37,691 nucleotides of DNA from Bryobacterales bacterium (GTDB taxonomy: Bacteria; Acidobacteriota; Terriglobia; Bryobacterales; Bryobacteraceae): positions 1-37,691 of the forward strand of contig JAIXKK010000100.1 in NCBI GenBank assembly GCA_026954325.1. Direction: 5' to 3'. The notes below the pieces were generated by a model. The model was given only the letters and a program-made list of their open reading frames with translations. It had not been told where the DNA came from and searched no databases. This document shows positions 8,372 through 17,949 of this stretch, piece by piece (within the stretch, counting starts at the first letter, position 1; each line of letters opens with the position of its first letter). A program made the translations under genes and the position numbers.

Positions 8372-10333
8372 ATGTCAGGCGCCACTCGACGACGATTCCT
8401 CAAGTCCGCTCCACTGGCGGCTGCCGCGCCGGCTGCTGCTCCAGCCGCCGAGACCGCACCGGCGAAGAAGGCCTACCGCAGGGCGAAGTTTTCACCCGAT
8501 GGCGCGCCTCGCAAACTGAGCGAGAACCTCTATCTGTTCGAGGACACCTGTAACGTGTATGTCGTGCGCGACGGCAGCCGGTGCGTGCTGATCGACTTCG
8601 GATCCGGCAAGATACTCGATCACCTGCGCGGGTTGGGGATTGCGCACGTGGATTGGATCCTGCACACACACCATCATCGCGACCAGTGCCAGGGCGATTA
8701 CAAAGCGGTGGAGCGCAAGATCCCGATTGGCGTGCCCGCGCATGAGCGGCGCCTGTTCGAGGATGCGGAGAACTTCTGGCGCAATCGCCGTGTGTTCCAT
8801 CTCTACTACGTCCGCAACGACTTCAACACCATCACGGAGAACATCCCGGTGGCGAAGCCGCTGGCGGACTATTCCACCTTCCGGTGGCAAAAGACGGATT
8901 TCTTCATTCTGCCGACGCCGGGGCACACGCTGGGCTCGGTGACATTGATGGCCGCCGTTGACGGGAAGAAGATCGCGTTTTCCGGCGACCTGATGTACGC
9001 GCCGGGGAAGATCCAGAATCTCTACGATACGCAGATCAACTACGGCGGAAGTGAAGGGATTGATCTCGGCATCTTCTCGCTTGCCCGGCTGCGCGAGCAG
9101 AAGCCGGAGATGGTTTGTCCCTCGCATGGTGAACCACTTGCCGGTCCGGATCAAGCCATCGGCGATACGGTTCGCCGGCTGACGGATTACTACCGCTTCC
9201 AGACGGGCAGCGCCCCAAGCGAAGAGAACGCGCCCTATGCCGTGAGCCCGCACCTGCTGTGCCATTATCAGACTACGTCATCCTTTTATGCGATTCTCAG
9301 CAACAGCGGGAAGGCGATGTTCATCGACTACGGCGCGGCCAGCGGCACGCACTTTGGCGTCTTCGAGCGCGCCACGGCCGTTACGGACCGCATCCGGTTC
9401 GTGGAGCACGGCATCGGCCACCTGAAGCGCCACTACGGAGTGAAGCAGGTGGAGGTGGCGATGCCCAGCCATATGCACGATGACCACATGAACGGGTTTC
9501 CGCACCTCATCCGCCATCACGGCGCCAGGATCTGGTGTTACGAAAACATGGTGGACATCTTCGAGAATCCGCGGGGGCACAATCTCGGCTGCATTCTCGG
9601 CGAACCATTCAAGGTGGACCGGGCGTTCCGGCACGGCGAGCGATTCAAATGGGAGGAGTACGAATTCGAGATCACGCATTCACCGGGGCACACGGAATAC
9701 CAGATGGCCCTGTTCGTCACCATTGACGGCAACAAGGTGGCGTTCACCGGAGACGCGTTTTTCCCCAACCCGCGCAACGACGGCACGCTGCGCCACAACA
9801 TCATCTTCCGCAACCACGTGGAGAACGACAGCCACCTCAAGTCCATCCGCAACCTGATCGAGCATGAGCCGGCGATAATCGCGCCGGGGCACGGGCGCGC
9901 GTATCCAGTGGATCGCGAAATCATGCTCGCCACGGAGCAGAAATTCCGGAAGCAGCAGCAGTACTTTTTCGATCTGCTGCCGGAGGGCGAAGCGGACCTT
10001 GGTCTGGATCCGAGTTGGGTGAAGTTGTACCCTTACCAGATGATGCTCGCGCCGGGGAGCGTGCAGAAGGCGGAGGTGAGGGTGCGCAACTACCGCCCGC
10101 GGGCGATGAAGATGGAGGTGGCGATCATCGCCCCTTCGGAGTGGCGTGTCGAGCCAGACGTGCTGTCGTTCGAGGTGGGCGCGCGGAGCCATGCCCATCA
10201 ATCCTTTTCGATTACCGTTCCAAAGAGTTGGAACTCGCCCTCTCCGCGATTGGCGATCGCCGCCGATGTGCGCGCCGGCGGGAAATACCTTGGACAAATC
10301 ACCGAGGCTGTCGTGGACATGGCGCACAGTTAG
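8372..10333 (+). CDS. Tat-exported protein with two tandem metallo-beta-lactamase domains
   Basis: This 653-aa protein begins with a twin-arginine signal (TRRRFLKSAPLAAAAPA, residues 5-21), so it is exported folded. The first MBL domain runs from about 45 to 275. Its metal motif reads THHHRDQ (99-105), with Gln in place of the last His of HxHxDH; the later ligands are present (GH185, GD206, SH252). The second MBL domain runs from about 290 to 510 and is complete (SHMHDDH at 366-372, H440 in SPGHTEYQ, D461 in FTGD, APGHGRA). A C-terminal beta-sandwich (about 550-650, VQKAEVRVRNYRP...) resembles NEW3/Ig-like modules. The substrate is unknown. The altered first site may bind one metal or play a structural role while the second is catalytic. 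Confidence 0.82.
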   Translation: MSGATRRRFLKSAPLAAAAPAAAPAAETAPAKKAYRRAKFSPDGAPRKLSENLYLFEDTCNVYVVRDGSRCVLIDFGSGKILDHLRGLGIAHVDWILHTHHHRDQCQGDYKAVERKIPIGVPAHERRLFEDAENFWRNRRVFHLYYVRNDFNTITENIPVAKPLADYSTFRWQKTDFFILPTPGHTLGSVTLMAAVDGKKIAFSGDLMYAPGKIQNLYDTQINYGGSEGIDLGIFSLARLREQKPEMVCPSHGEPLAGPDQAIGDTVRRLTDYYRFQTGSAPSEENAPYAVSPHLLCHYQTTSSFYAILSNSGKAMFIDYGAASGTHFGVFERATAVTDRIRFVEHGIGHLKRHYGVKQVEVAMPSHMHDDHMNGFPHLIRHHGARIWCYENMVDIFENPRGHNLGCILGEPFKVDRAFRHGERFKWEEYEFEITHSPGHTEYQMALFVTIDGNKVAFTGDAFFPNPRNDGTLRHNIIFRNHVENDSHLKSIRNLIEHEPAIIAPGHGRAYPVDREIMLATEQKFRKQQQYFFDLLPEGEADLGLDPSWVKLYPYQMMLAPGSVQKAEVRVRNYRPRAMKMEVAIIAPSEWRVEPDVLSFEVGARSHAHQSFSITVPKSWNSPSPRLAIAADVRAGGKYLGQITEAVVDMAHS

Positions 10334-10893
10334 CCAGTTGCGCACCTTTGCGGCAAGCCTCTCGTCCGAGCGGCGGCACGCAGCCGCCAAGACTCGCCAA
10401 TTCCTGTTCGTCGTCAGGAAACCCGCTCCGGCGAGGACGCTCTGCTTGGGGTGCTTCAGATGGATCCAAAGTCACACCAATCCGTGTTCTGAGAGCCGAA
10501 CTTGTGTTGTGTTCAGACTGTTACCATGGTCCTCTCGGTTCTTGGGGAGGGTCGAAGCTGAATCAGAAGCATTACCGATGCCACCCTTGGGCTGAAAGAG
10601 CACGGCAGATCGGCTACGAAAAATGCCTTTCGGCTGAAGATCTGGCAAAGCTCACTCCCGCTACGCCATGAGTCAGCGAAAGACAACGAGAATCCCATGT
10701 ACTGCGTGAATTGTGGTTCCGTTTGCCCCAACGCTTCACCCTGAACTCATTCTTCAGACGTGGGTCCCGGTCAAAACAACGTATAACGCCCCAAGGCGGG
10801 TGCGCTACCCCCGGCAATCGTCAAGCTTCTTTGATTTTCGGCCACTTCCGGAGTGTACGGCGTTCCCGGACCGCTTCTGCATACCAAAATTGT
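10334..10893. other. 560-bp gap without a convincing gene
   Basis: No reading frame here has a recognisable family or a good RBS. The longest plausible stretch is about 60 codons ending at 10671, containing CSDCYHGPLG, KHYRCHPWAERA and EKCLSAEDLAKL. It has five cysteines, but its frame only joins the end of the preceding gene out of frame, so it may be a gene relic. A mini-frame at 10697-10744 (YCVNCGSVCPN) looks like the start of a zinc ribbon but stops after 15 residues. Confidence 0.4.
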
Positions 10894-10895
10894 GA

Positions 10896-10901
10896 TACAC
10901 T
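10896..10901 (+). promoter_or_regulatory. Possible -10 element of the toxin-antitoxin operon
   Basis: TACACT, within TTGTGATACACT, ends 12 nt before ATG 10914. No clear -35 hexamer or Shine-Dalgarno is present, so the leader would be only a few nucleotides. Confidence 0.35.
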
Positions 10902-10913
10902 CGTTTCGTTGCC

Positions 10914-11294
10914 ATGACGCCGGAAGTCGTCTTCTACAAAGAGCCCCAAGGCCACGCTCCTGTTCTCGAATGGCTGCGGCAACTGCGGCGCACCAACTGC
11001 GCGGCCTACACGGCTTGCGCCGCCGCTATCCTCATGCTCGCCCTCCTGGGACACAATCTGCGCCGGCCCATGGCGGACTTGCTGCGGGACGGCATCTACG
11101 AACTTCGCATCACGCGCGCCTCGGTCCAGTACCGCATCCGCTACTCCTTCCACGGAGAAAACCTTGCCTTGCTCGATCACGACCAGTTAGAGAAAGAACC
11201 TCCGCCGGAATCCGGCCTCGAACGCGCCCTGCGCCGCAAACAAGCCTTCGAAGCCGATCCTGAAGCTCACACCTACTTCGAACTGGAGACCTGA
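10914..11294 (+). CDS. RelE/HigB-family toxin (Gp49-like)
   Basis: This 126-aa protein resembles the phage Gp49/HigB branch of the RelE superfamily, ribosome-dependent mRNA interferases. The N-terminal strand FYKEPQGHAPVLEWLRQL is followed by a helix and by the signature LRRPMADLLRDGIYELRI (about 49-66), then YRIRYSFHGENLALL and the family tail ERALRRKQAFEADPEAHTYFE. Where relatives usually read LSHGxxK or LLHGF, this one has LLDHDQLEKEPPP, so the active-site strand is altered and toxicity is uncertain. Gene order is toxin first, as in higBA, and the antitoxin gene starts 4 bp after the stop codon. Confidence 0.83.
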   Translation: MTPEVVFYKEPQGHAPVLEWLRQLRRTNCAAYTACAAAILMLALLGHNLRRPMADLLRDGIYELRITRASVQYRIRYSFHGENLALLDHDQLEKEPPPESGLERALRRKQAFEADPEAHTYFELET

Positions 11295-11298
11295 ACTC

Positions 11299-11619
11299 AT
11301 GCCCAGAACGAAGAACGCCGTAAAACTGCTCGACCGGCTCACGGGCGATGACGACGCGCTGAAATCCGGCATCGCCGCCGCAAAGGTCAATATCGAAGTC
11401 GCCCAAATGATCTACGCGGCGCGCACTGACGCCGGGTTGTCGCAGCGCGAACTGGCGGAGATGATCGGCACCCGGCAGCCGGTGATCGCCCGCCTCGAGG
11501 CCGCCGATTACGAAGGCCACTCGCTCACCATGCTGCGGCGCATCGCCGACGCCCTCAACCAACGCCTGGAAGTGCGCTTCGTTCCACGCAAACCAAGTTC
11601 CATTCGTCCCCTGCGATAG
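11299..11619 (+). CDS. XRE-family antitoxin (HigA-like)
   Basis: This 106-aa DNA-binding antitoxin has a Cro/C1-type helix-turn-helix in the middle: [18 protein letters not shown], then [21 protein letters not shown], then [20 protein letters not shown]. It should bind and neutralise the toxin encoded 4 bp upstream and repress their shared promoter. It ends at 11619, only 22 bp before secA, and no terminator lies between them. The AACTC in front of the ATG is a poor RBS, so translation is probably coupled to the toxin gene. Confidence 0.88.
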   Translation: MPRTKNAVKLLDRLTGDDDALKSGIAAAKVNIEVAQMIYAARTDAGLSQRELAEMIGTRQPVIARLEAADYEGHSLTMLRRIADALNQRLEVRFVPRKPSSIRPLR

Positions 11620-11641
11620 AATAAGAAGGAAACCCCTGGGT

Positions 11642-14536
11642 ATGATAGACACCCTACTGGCCAAAATTTTTGGCACCAACAATGATCGCCAGATCAAGCG
11701 CATCCAGCCGATGATTGCGGCCATCAACTCGCTCGAGCCTGAAATCAAGGCGCTTTCCGACGCCGCGCTGGCCGCCAGGACCGTCTCGTTCCGGGAGCGG
11801 CTGGCGCAAGGAGCGACGCTTGACGATCTGCTGATGGAAGCGTTCGCCGTCGTACGCGAAGCCGGGTGGCGCGCTGTCAACATGCGCCATTTCGACGTGC
11901 AGTTGATCGGCGGCATCGTGCTCCACCGCGGCAAGATCGCGGAAATGCGCACCGGTGAAGGCAAGACGCTGGTGGCGACGCTGCCGGTGTACCTCAACGC
12001 GCTCGAGGGCAAGGGCGTGCACGTGGTCACCGTGAACGACTACCTGGCCCGGCGCGATGCCGAATGGATGGGGAAGATCTACAAGTTCCTCGGGCTCTCG
12101 GTGGGAATCATCGTACACGAACTCGATGACGAGGAGCGCCAGCAGTCCTACAACTGCGATATCACCTACGGCACGAATAACGAGTTCGGCTTCGACTATC
12201 TGCGCGACAACATGAAGTTCCGCATCAGCGATTGCGTGCAGCGTCCGCACAATTTCGCCATCGTGGACGAAGTGGACTCCATCCTCATTGACGAAGCCCG
12301 CACCCCGCTGATCATTTCGGGCCCGTCGGAGGAGTCCACCGACAAGTACTACCGCATCAACTCCATTGTTCCCAAGCTGGTCCGGGGCGAGGTGATCGAG
12401 GGCAAGGAGCCCGGCGAGAAATACACCACGGGCGATTACACCGTCGATGAAAAACACAAGAGCGCGGCCTTGACGGAGGAGGGCGTGCTCAAGGTGGAAC
12501 GCCTGCTCGGGCTCAGCAACCTCTACGACGCGGCCAATATCGAACTCAACCACCATGTCCAGCAGGGCCTGCGCGCGCACGTTCTCTTTCACCGCGACAA
12601 GGATTACCTGGTGAAGGACGGCGAGGTGGTCATCGTCGACGAGTTCACGGGGCGCATCATGCCCGGCCGCCGCTGGTCCGACGGTCTCCACCAGGCCATC
12701 GAAGCGAAGGAAGGCGTGAAGATCGAACGCGAAAACCAGACGCTCGCCACCATTACCTTCCAGAACTACTTCCGCATGTATAAAAAGCTCGCGGGCATGA
12801 CCGGCACGGCCGAAACCGAAGCCGCCGAGTTCTCAAAGACGTACACTCTGGACGTCATCACCGTGCCCACGAACAAGCCGATGGTCCGCAAAGACAACAT
12901 GGACATCGTCTACCGCACGGAAGAAGAGAAATTCCGCAACGCCGCCAAGGAGATCAAGGATCGCCAGGAAAAAGGCCAGCCGGTGCTCATCGGAACCATT
13001 TCCGTGGAAAAGTCCGAGCGCTTGTCGGCCATCCTGAAGCGGATGGGCGTAAGGCACGAGGTGCTGAACGCGAAGAATCACGAGCGGGAAGCGTTCATCG
13101 TGGCGCAGGCGGGACGAAAAGCGGTGGTGACGGTCTCGACGAACATGGCCGGACGCGGAACGGACATCCTGCTCGGCGGCAATCCGGACTTCATGACCCG
13201 CGATGCCTGCATGAAGCAGAACCTGGCCGAGTCGATTCCCAGCGAATCGGCGTCCTATGTCAATGACGAGCACTGGATCTACTTCCAGCAGCACGACCAG
13301 TTCTACCGCGTGGCGCGCCAGCGGTGGGAAGAAAACTTCGTCAAATACGAAGCGCAGTGCGCGCGTGAACACGAGGAAGTGGTGAACGCGGGCGGCCTGC
13401 ATATCATCGGCACGGAACGCCACGAATCGCGGCGCATTGACAATCAGCTTCGCGGACGCGCCGGACGCCAGGGCGACCCCGGTTCCTCGCGCTTCTACCT
13501 TTCCTTGCAGGATGATCTGCTGCGCATCTTCGGCGGTGAGCGCATCCAGAACCTGATGCTGCGTCTGGGCATGGAAGAAGACGTGCCCATCGAGTCGAAG
13601 CTCATCACCAAGCGCATCGCCGCGGCGCAGAAGGCGGTGGAGGCCCAGAATTTCGCGGCCCGCAAACACCTTCTCGAATACGACGACGTGATGAACAAGC
13701 AGAGGCAGGCCGTCTACGGGATGCGGCGCTCGCTGCTCGAGGGGGAAGACCAGCGCGAGCGGGTGCTGGAGATCGTCAGAAACATCCTCGCCGGCGTCGT
13801 CGACCTGCGCTGCCCCGAGGGCGGCCACCCCGGAACCTGGGATCTGCTGGGGTTCGAAACCGACGTGCTCACTCAGTTCGGCGTGCGCGTCCCGCCGCTG
13901 GAGGTGTCGCAATTCAGCCGCGTGGAACTGGAAGACTATGCGTTCGACAAGCTCAGTTCGCGCTACTCCGAAAAAGAGCGCCTCGTGGGAGCCGAGGTAA
14001 TGCGCGAGACCGAACGCTTCATCATGCTCCACGTGATCGACACGCAGTGGAAAGACCACCTGCTGTCCATGGATCACCTCAAGGAAGGCATCGGCCTGCG
14101 CGGATACGGACAGAAAGACCCCCTCATCGAGTACAAGAAGGAGTCTTACGAGATGTTCAACTCCCTCATGGACCGCATCGAGGATGAAGCCGTCCGCTAT
14201 CTCTTCTTCCTTCAGACGAGTTCCGACGAGGGCTACGTCCAGGCCCAAAGACCCGTGCTTCCCTTCAATCCCGACGAGGACGAAGAAGAAGAGGACGAGG
14301 ACGCCGAGCGCGAAGCGGTGGCCGTGGCCCAGTCCCAAAAAGCCGCGGCGCAGTCGATGCAGGACTTCACGCGCAACATAGTCCGCAAGAAAGAGCGCGA
14401 GATGGCGGACCTGCAGTTGGTGGGCGGCGACACTTCCACGACGCAACATGCGCCCGTGCGAACGCACAAGGTCGGGCGCAACGATCCATGCCCTTGCGGC
14501 AGCGGAAAGAAATACAAGAAATGCTGCGGCGCCTAG
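11642..14536 (+). CDS. secA: Preprotein translocase ATPase SecA
   Basis: This 964-aa motor drives proteins through SecYEG. Walker A is MRTGEGKT (residues 102-109); Walker B is [21 protein letters not shown]. The helicase-like second domain contains [18 protein letters not shown] and [23 protein letters not shown]. Between those two lies an insert of about 60 residues ([20 protein letters not shown]...), as in other long-form SecAs. The wing/scaffold region has [26 protein letters not shown]. An acidic stretch ([14 protein letters not shown]) precedes the zinc-binding SEC-C motif [14 protein letters not shown] at the very end. The ATG follows AAGAAGGA at 11622-11629 with rather long spacing. 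A TAGAAT element overlapping the antitoxin stop (11617-11622) could give secA its own promoter. Confidence 0.97.
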   Translation: MIDTLLAKIFGTNNDRQIKRIQPMIAAINSLEPEIKALSDAALAARTVSFRERLAQGATLDDLLMEAFAVVREAGWRAVNMRHFDVQLIGGIVLHRGKIAEMRTGEGKTLVATLPVYLNALEGKGVHVVTVNDYLARRDAEWMGKIYKFLGLSVGIIVHELDDEERQQSYNCDITYGTNNEFGFDYLRDNMKFRISDCVQRPHNFAIVDEVDSILIDEARTPLIISGPSEESTDKYYRINSIVPKLVRGEVIEGKEPGEKYTTGDYTVDEKHKSAALTEEGVLKVERLLGLSNLYDAANIELNHHVQQGLRAHVLFHRDKDYLVKDGEVVIVDEFTGRIMPGRRWSDGLHQAIEAKEGVKIERENQTLATITFQNYFRMYKKLAGMTGTAETEAAEFSKTYTLDVITVPTNKPMVRKDNMDIVYRTEEEKFRNAAKEIKDRQEKGQPVLIGTISVEKSERLSAILKRMGVRHEVLNAKNHEREAFIVAQAGRKAVVTVSTNMAGRGTDILLGGNPDFMTRDACMKQNLAESIPSESASYVNDEHWIYFQQHDQFYRVARQRWEENFVKYEAQCAREHEEVVNAGGLHIIGTERHESRRIDNQLRGRAGRQGDPGSSRFYLSLQDDLLRIFGGERIQNLMLRLGMEEDVPIESKLITKRIAAAQKAVEAQNFAARKHLLEYDDVMNKQRQAVYGMRRSLLEGEDQRERVLEIVRNILAGVVDLRCPEGGHPGTWDLLGFETDVLTQFGVRVPPLEVSQFSRVELEDYAFDKLSSRYSEKERLVGAEVMRETERFIMLHVIDTQWKDHLLSMDHLKEGIGLRGYGQKDPLIEYKKESYEMFNSLMDRIEDEAVRYLFFLQTSSDEGYVQAQRPVLPFNPDEDEEEEDEDAEREAVAVAQSQKAAAQSMQDFTRNIVRKKEREMADLQLVGGDTSTTQHAPVRTHKVGRNDPCPCGSGKKYKKCCGA

Positions 14537-15519
14537 CCTTTCTCGCTGTCTTCTGTATCATCAGCGCGCCGGCCGGGATCCTCACCGACAATCTCGGCAC
14601 CGCCAGGCGCGTCACCCTCGAGACGCCCACGGTCTCCGACAAGCCCGTGTGGGATGAATACGGACTCGACGGCGTGGAGACCGGGCGGTACGAATCCGCC
14701 GGGGGCAAGTCGTTCACGGCGACCGCATGGCGGTTGAAGGACCCTACAGGATCGCAGGCGGCGTTCCGCTGGCTTCGCCCCGCCGGCGCACAACCCGGCA
14801 ACAAGGACGCTCTGTTCTACTCCCCGCGCTTCGCGGTCACCACGGGTTCCACCACCCTCATGACCTTTGGCAATTATCTGCTGCGTTTCGACGGCGCCGT
14901 GCCGGTGCGCGACGAATTGAAGATTCTTCTTTTCCAACTTCCGAGAGTCGATCAGTCTTCTCTGCCCCCGGTAATCGATTACATACCAGGGAATACCCTA
15001 TTGTCCGGCACGGACCGCTTCATCGCCGGACCGGCGTCGCTCGAAAAATTCTTCCCCAAGCTGTCTCCGGCCGCCGTGGGATTTCACTTCGGGGCGGAAG
15101 GTGTGGCCGGCCGTTATCGGGTAGGATCTTCGGAAACGGAGATGGCGGTCTTTTACTACCCCACCAACCAAATGGCGCGCGACCGGCTGCCGGAATTCCA
15201 GAAACTGCCTGGAGCCCTCGTCAAGCGAAGCGGCCCCATCCTGGCGCTGGTAAGCTCTCCGCGGAACGCCGACGACGCCGAGCGCCTTCTGGCCCTCGTC
15301 AACTACAGAGCCCAGGTCACCACCAGCGCGCGCCCCACCACCATCATTCAGGATACGGGGAGCATGCTCATCGCCATCTTCCAACTCATTGGCGTGCTGC
15401 TCTCGATCGCCATCGTTGCCGGAGTGATGGTGTTCATCATGCGCCGGTTGCGCCGCGCCGCCGCGGGCGGCAGGGACGAAGACCCGATGACGATGCTCCA
15501 CCTCGAAGACCGGCGTTAG
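14521..15519 (+). CDS. DUF6599-like membrane-anchored protein
   Basis: This 332-aa exported protein starts at ATG 14521, inside the last codons of secA, overlapping its stop by 16 nt. A signal peptide ([19 protein letters not shown]) is followed by a long extracytoplasmic region with [62 protein letters not shown] and [23 protein letters not shown] single C-terminal transmembrane helix ([21 protein letters not shown]) is followed by a basic cytoplasmic tail (MRRLRRAA). I recognise the pattern as the acidobacterial DUF6599 family, whose function is not known. The overlap suggests translational coupling to secA. An earlier in-frame ATG at 14488 would remove the signal peptide from the N-terminus, so I reject it. 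Confidence 0.8.
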   Translation: MLRRLAFLAVFCIISAPAGILTDNLGTARRVTLETPTVSDKPVWDEYGLDGVETGRYESAGGKSFTATAWRLKDPTGSQAAFRWLRPAGAQPGNKDALFYSPRFAVTTGSTTLMTFGNYLLRFDGAVPVRDELKILLFQLPRVDQSSLPPVIDYIPGNTLLSGTDRFIAGPASLEKFFPKLSPAAVGFHFGAEGVAGRYRVGSSETEMAVFYYPTNQMARDRLPEFQKLPGALVKRSGPILALVSSPRNADDAERLLALVNYRAQVTTSARPTTIIQDTGSMLIAIFQLIGVLLSIAIVAGVMVFIMRRLRRAAAGGRDEDPMTMLHLEDRR

Positions 15520-15531
15520 CCCGTTTCCCAC

Positions 15532-15564
15532 AAAAAAAGCCAGGAGGTGAGCAAACCTCCTGGC
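15532..15564 (-). terminator. Rho-independent terminator for the small secreted protein gene
   Basis: The arms GCCAGGAGGT (15539-15548) and ACCTCCTGGC (15555-15564) are perfect complements with a 6-nt loop. On the minus strand the stem is followed by seven T (A-run at 15532-15538). It closes the gene at 15589-15789 and lies just beyond the convergent DUF6599 gene. Confidence 0.9.
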
Positions 15565-15588
15565 GGACTGGCAAGTTCCGGCAGCAGC

Positions 15589-15789
15589 CTATTGCTTGGC
15601 GGGCGTCGCGCTTGCCGGCGCGGCTTTCTTGTTCTTGTGGTGATGGGTCTTGTTGTGCTTCGCGGTCTTGGTTGTCTTGGCGGACTTGGCCGCGGGCGCC
15701 GGCGCCGCTGTGGATGCGGTCGTCTGGGCTCCCGCGACGGCAGCCAGCAGTAGCGCGGCGGAAGCCACCGCAACAAACATACGTTTCAT
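15589..15789 (-). CDS. Small secreted Lys/His/Ala-rich protein (Asr-like)
   Basis: This 66-aa protein has a clear signal peptide (MKRMFVAVASAALLLAAVAGAQ). The mature part is made almost only of Ala, Lys, Thr, His, Ser and Pro, for example KSAKTTKTAKHNKTHHHKNKK. Composition and layout resemble the acid-shock protein Asr of enterobacteria, a disordered basic periplasmic protein, but composition-based similarity does not prove homology. The RBS is excellent (AAGGAG 9 nt before ATG on the minus strand), and a strong terminator follows at 15532-15564, so it is a single-gene, probably well-expressed unit. The predicted mature protein has no cysteine or aromatic residue. Confidence 0.8.
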   Translation of the reverse strand: MKRMFVAVASAALLLAAVAGAQTTASTAAPAPAAKSAKTTKTAKHNKTHHHKNKKAAPASATPAKQ

Positions 15790-15903
15790 TCTCGGTTCTC
15801 CTTGCTAAGGGGCATCTCAGTTCAAGTCCTTCGTGCCCTCGCAATCTAAAAGACGGTGTGACGGGAGCGCAGTTACGAAGAAAATCGTAAAGCTTCATTC
15901 ATA

Positions 15904-15909
15904 TAAACT
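15904..15909 (+). promoter_or_regulatory. Possible -10 element of the sialidase-like gene
   Basis: The sequence CATATAAACTT holds TATAAA (15902-15907) and TAAACT (15904-15909), 7-9 nt before ATG 15917. No Shine-Dalgarno is present, so this again fits a leaderless transcript. Confidence 0.4.
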
Positions 15910-15916
15910 TGCATTC

Positions 15917-17020
15917 ATGAACGCGTATTCATTGGGTTTCGTTTGTCTCTTATCGATTACGTCGTGGGCCCAGAGCGTGCCCGAGCGGCACGTCATTGTC
16001 TACAAGGAAGCAGGCCGCTTCGGAGGATGGCCGGCCAATCACGGAGCATGGGCCTGGGGCAATGAACTGCTGGTGGGCTTCGAGGCGGGATACTTCCATC
16101 GCAACGAGCAAGGGCACGCGATCGACTATACAAAACCGGCCGAACATGTTTTGGCGCGCAGCCTCGATGGGGGCCTGACATGGAAGATCGAAAGGCCCGA
16201 GGCGCTGCGCGTTCCGCCGGGCGTCAAACAAGCAAACGTGCCATCCGTGGAAGGCGCCCGCGCGGCGGGTCCCTTCACGGGCAGCATCAATTTCACTCAT
16301 CCTGATTTCGCCATGACGTGGCGCATGGCGAACATCCATACCGGTCCCAGCCGGTTCTACTATTCTTATGACCGAGGCAAGACGTGGCAGGGCCCGTATG
16401 AAGCGCCGGGCTTCGGCACAAAGGGCATCGCCGCGCGCACGGATTACCTGGTCGACGGGCCGCGCGATTGCACGGTCTTCCTCACCGCCGCCAAGCAGAA
16501 TGGCAAGGAGGGACGAGTCCTATGTGCTCGCACGAAGGACGGCGGCAAGACGTGGAAGTTCGTCTCCTATGTATGCCCGGAGCCCGATGACTACGCCATC
16601 ATGCCTTCCTCCATCCGCCTGGGACCGCGGACCATCCTGACCACGCTGCGCCGGCGCCTGTGGATTGAGGCATGGCGCAGCGAAGATGACGGGCTCTCCT
16701 GGACATTCGTCACCAGGCCCGTGGAAAGCACGGGCGGCGGCAATCCGCCAAGCCTCGTGAAACTCCAGGACGGCAGACTGGTGTTGACCTACGGCTTCCG
16801 CTCCGAACCCTATGGCATCCGCGCCCGCATCTCGCAAGACAACGGAAAGACCTGGAGCAGTGATCTCATCCTGCGGCGGGACGGGGGCGCCTGGGATCTC
16901 GGCTACACGCGGACTCTGGCGCGGCCGGACGGCAAACTGGTCACCGTGTACTATTACAACGACAACAAAGACAAGGAGCGGTACATCGCGGCGACGATCT
17001 GGGAACCGCCCGCGAAGTGA
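15917..17020 (+). CDS. Secreted BNR/Asp-box (sialidase-like) protein
   Basis: This 367-aa exported protein folds as a six-bladed sialidase-type propeller. The signal peptide is MNAYSLGFVCLLSITSWAQ. Five Asp boxes (S-x-D-x-G-x-T-W) are visible: ARSLDGGLTW, YSYDRGKTW, ARTKDGGKTW, WRSEDDGLSW and RISQDNGKTW. Near the N-terminus VIVYKEAGRFGGWPANHGAW is typical of Solibacter/Planctomycete exo-alpha-sialidase annotations, although I cannot identify the full Arg triad of true sialidases, so glycan cleavage is unproven. Downstream, 93 bp away, lies an acetylesterase gene of the SASA type; together they suggest degradation of an acylated glycan outside the cytoplasm. The longer in-frame ATG at 15833 would bury the signal peptide. 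Confidence 0.82.
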   Translation: MNAYSLGFVCLLSITSWAQSVPERHVIVYKEAGRFGGWPANHGAWAWGNELLVGFEAGYFHRNEQGHAIDYTKPAEHVLARSLDGGLTWKIERPEALRVPPGVKQANVPSVEGARAAGPFTGSINFTHPDFAMTWRMANIHTGPSRFYYSYDRGKTWQGPYEAPGFGTKGIAARTDYLVDGPRDCTVFLTAAKQNGKEGRVLCARTKDGGKTWKFVSYVCPEPDDYAIMPSSIRLGPRTILTTLRRRLWIEAWRSEDDGLSWTFVTRPVESTGGGNPPSLVKLQDGRLVLTYGFRSEPYGIRARISQDNGKTWSSDLILRRDGGAWDLGYTRTLARPDGKLVTVYYYNDNKDKERYIAATIWEPPAK

Positions 17021-17113
17021 TGGCTGGGCGGGATGCAAGACCGGCGCCGGCAAGAGCGTCTTCGATGGCGAGTGGCCGCGGGCGTGTCCACTCGCGCAAA
17101 ATGGAAGAGCCCC

Positions 17114-17875
17114 ATGAAACCGCTACCCGTGATTCTCGCTCTCGTTGCCGCTTCCTTCTGCCAGGCCCAGGAGGCGCCGAAGAACCTGCAACTCTTTCTT
17201 CTCATCGGACAATCGAACATGGCCGGGCGCGGTCCGGTGGGGGCCGCCGACAAGCAGCCCATTGCAGGCGTCTTCATGCTGACCAAGGGTATGAACTGGG
17301 CTCCGGCTGTCGATCCGCTTCACTTCGACAAACCCGATATCGCAGGCGTGGGGATCGGCCGGAGCTTCGCCAGGGTGCTTGTCCGTTTGGATCCGAAGGC
17401 ATCCATCGGACTCATCCCCGCCGCGTTTGGAGGAACCAGCCTCGACCAGTGGAAGCCTGGCGGCGAGTTGTACACGAACGCCGTCACCCGCGCCAGGGCG
17501 GCAATGAAATCCGGGCGGCTGCGAGGCATCCTGTGGCATCAGGGTGAGGCTGATTCGCGCGGCGAGGAGACGATCGCCACCTACCGGGAGCGTTGGATGA
17601 CGCTCATGGAAGCGCTGCGAACGGAACTGAACGCTCCGGATGTGCCCATCGTCGTGGGCCAACTCGGCGAGTTCTTTACAACACGGGCGCCGCTCGCCCC
17701 GAAGGTCAACAAGCAACTCGCTCTGCTGCCGCTGCACTTTTCGCGCACGGCGTTCGTTTCGAGCGCCGGGCTGAAGGACAAGGGGGATTCGACGCACTTC
17801 GACACGCCGTCGGTGCGGGAGTTCGGCAGGCGGTACGCGCACGCGTTCCTCATGCTCGATCCCGGGTGGGAGTAA
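17114..17875 (+). CDS. Secreted sialate O-acetylesterase-like SGNH hydrolase
   Basis: This 253-aa exported esterase has a signal peptide (MKPLPVILALVAASFCQAQ). Catalytic motifs of the SASA/CE6 branch of SGNH hydrolases are in place: LLIGQSNMAG (nucleophile Ser), AAFGGTSLDQWKPGG, LWHQGEADS, and GDSTHFDTPSVREFGRRYA (Asp-His pair) near the C-terminus. It should remove acetyl groups from sugars such as sialic acids or xylan. It follows the sialidase-like gene on the same strand by 93 bp and is probably co-transcribed. The start at 17114 is chosen from the signal peptide; GGAAG upstream is a weak RBS. Confidence 0.85.
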   Translation: MKPLPVILALVAASFCQAQEAPKNLQLFLLIGQSNMAGRGPVGAADKQPIAGVFMLTKGMNWAPAVDPLHFDKPDIAGVGIGRSFARVLVRLDPKASIGLIPAAFGGTSLDQWKPGGELYTNAVTRARAAMKSGRLRGILWHQGEADSRGEETIATYRERWMTLMEALRTELNAPDVPIVVGQLGEFFTTRAPLAPKVNKQLALLPLHFSRTAFVSSAGLKDKGDSTHFDTPSVREFGRRYAHAFLMLDPGWE

Positions 17876-17894
17876 CACTCAGACGCCAATAAGA

Positions 17895-17923
17895 AGGCCG
17901 GGGTCTGGTCGAAACCCCGGCCT
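17895..17923 (-). terminator. Hairpin terminator between convergent acetylesterase and rpoD genes
   Basis: The arms AGGCCGGGGT (17895-17904) and ACCCCGGCCT (17914-17923) are perfect complements around a 9-nt loop. On the minus strand the stem is followed by TCTTATT, so it fits rpoD best; it could also stop the plus-strand transcript. Confidence 0.7.
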
Positions 17924-17949
17924 GGATACGAACGAGGAGGAGGGATGCG

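Noticed and set aside
10697..10744. Mini-frame with zinc-ribbon-like CVNCGSVCPN
   Set aside because: It is only 15 codons with no continuation in any frame, so it is too short to call a gene or a certain relic.
12833..14467. 544-codon open frame antisense to secA
   Set aside because: secA is complete on the plus strand, and the antisense product has low-complexity Val/His/Leu sequence with no RBS.
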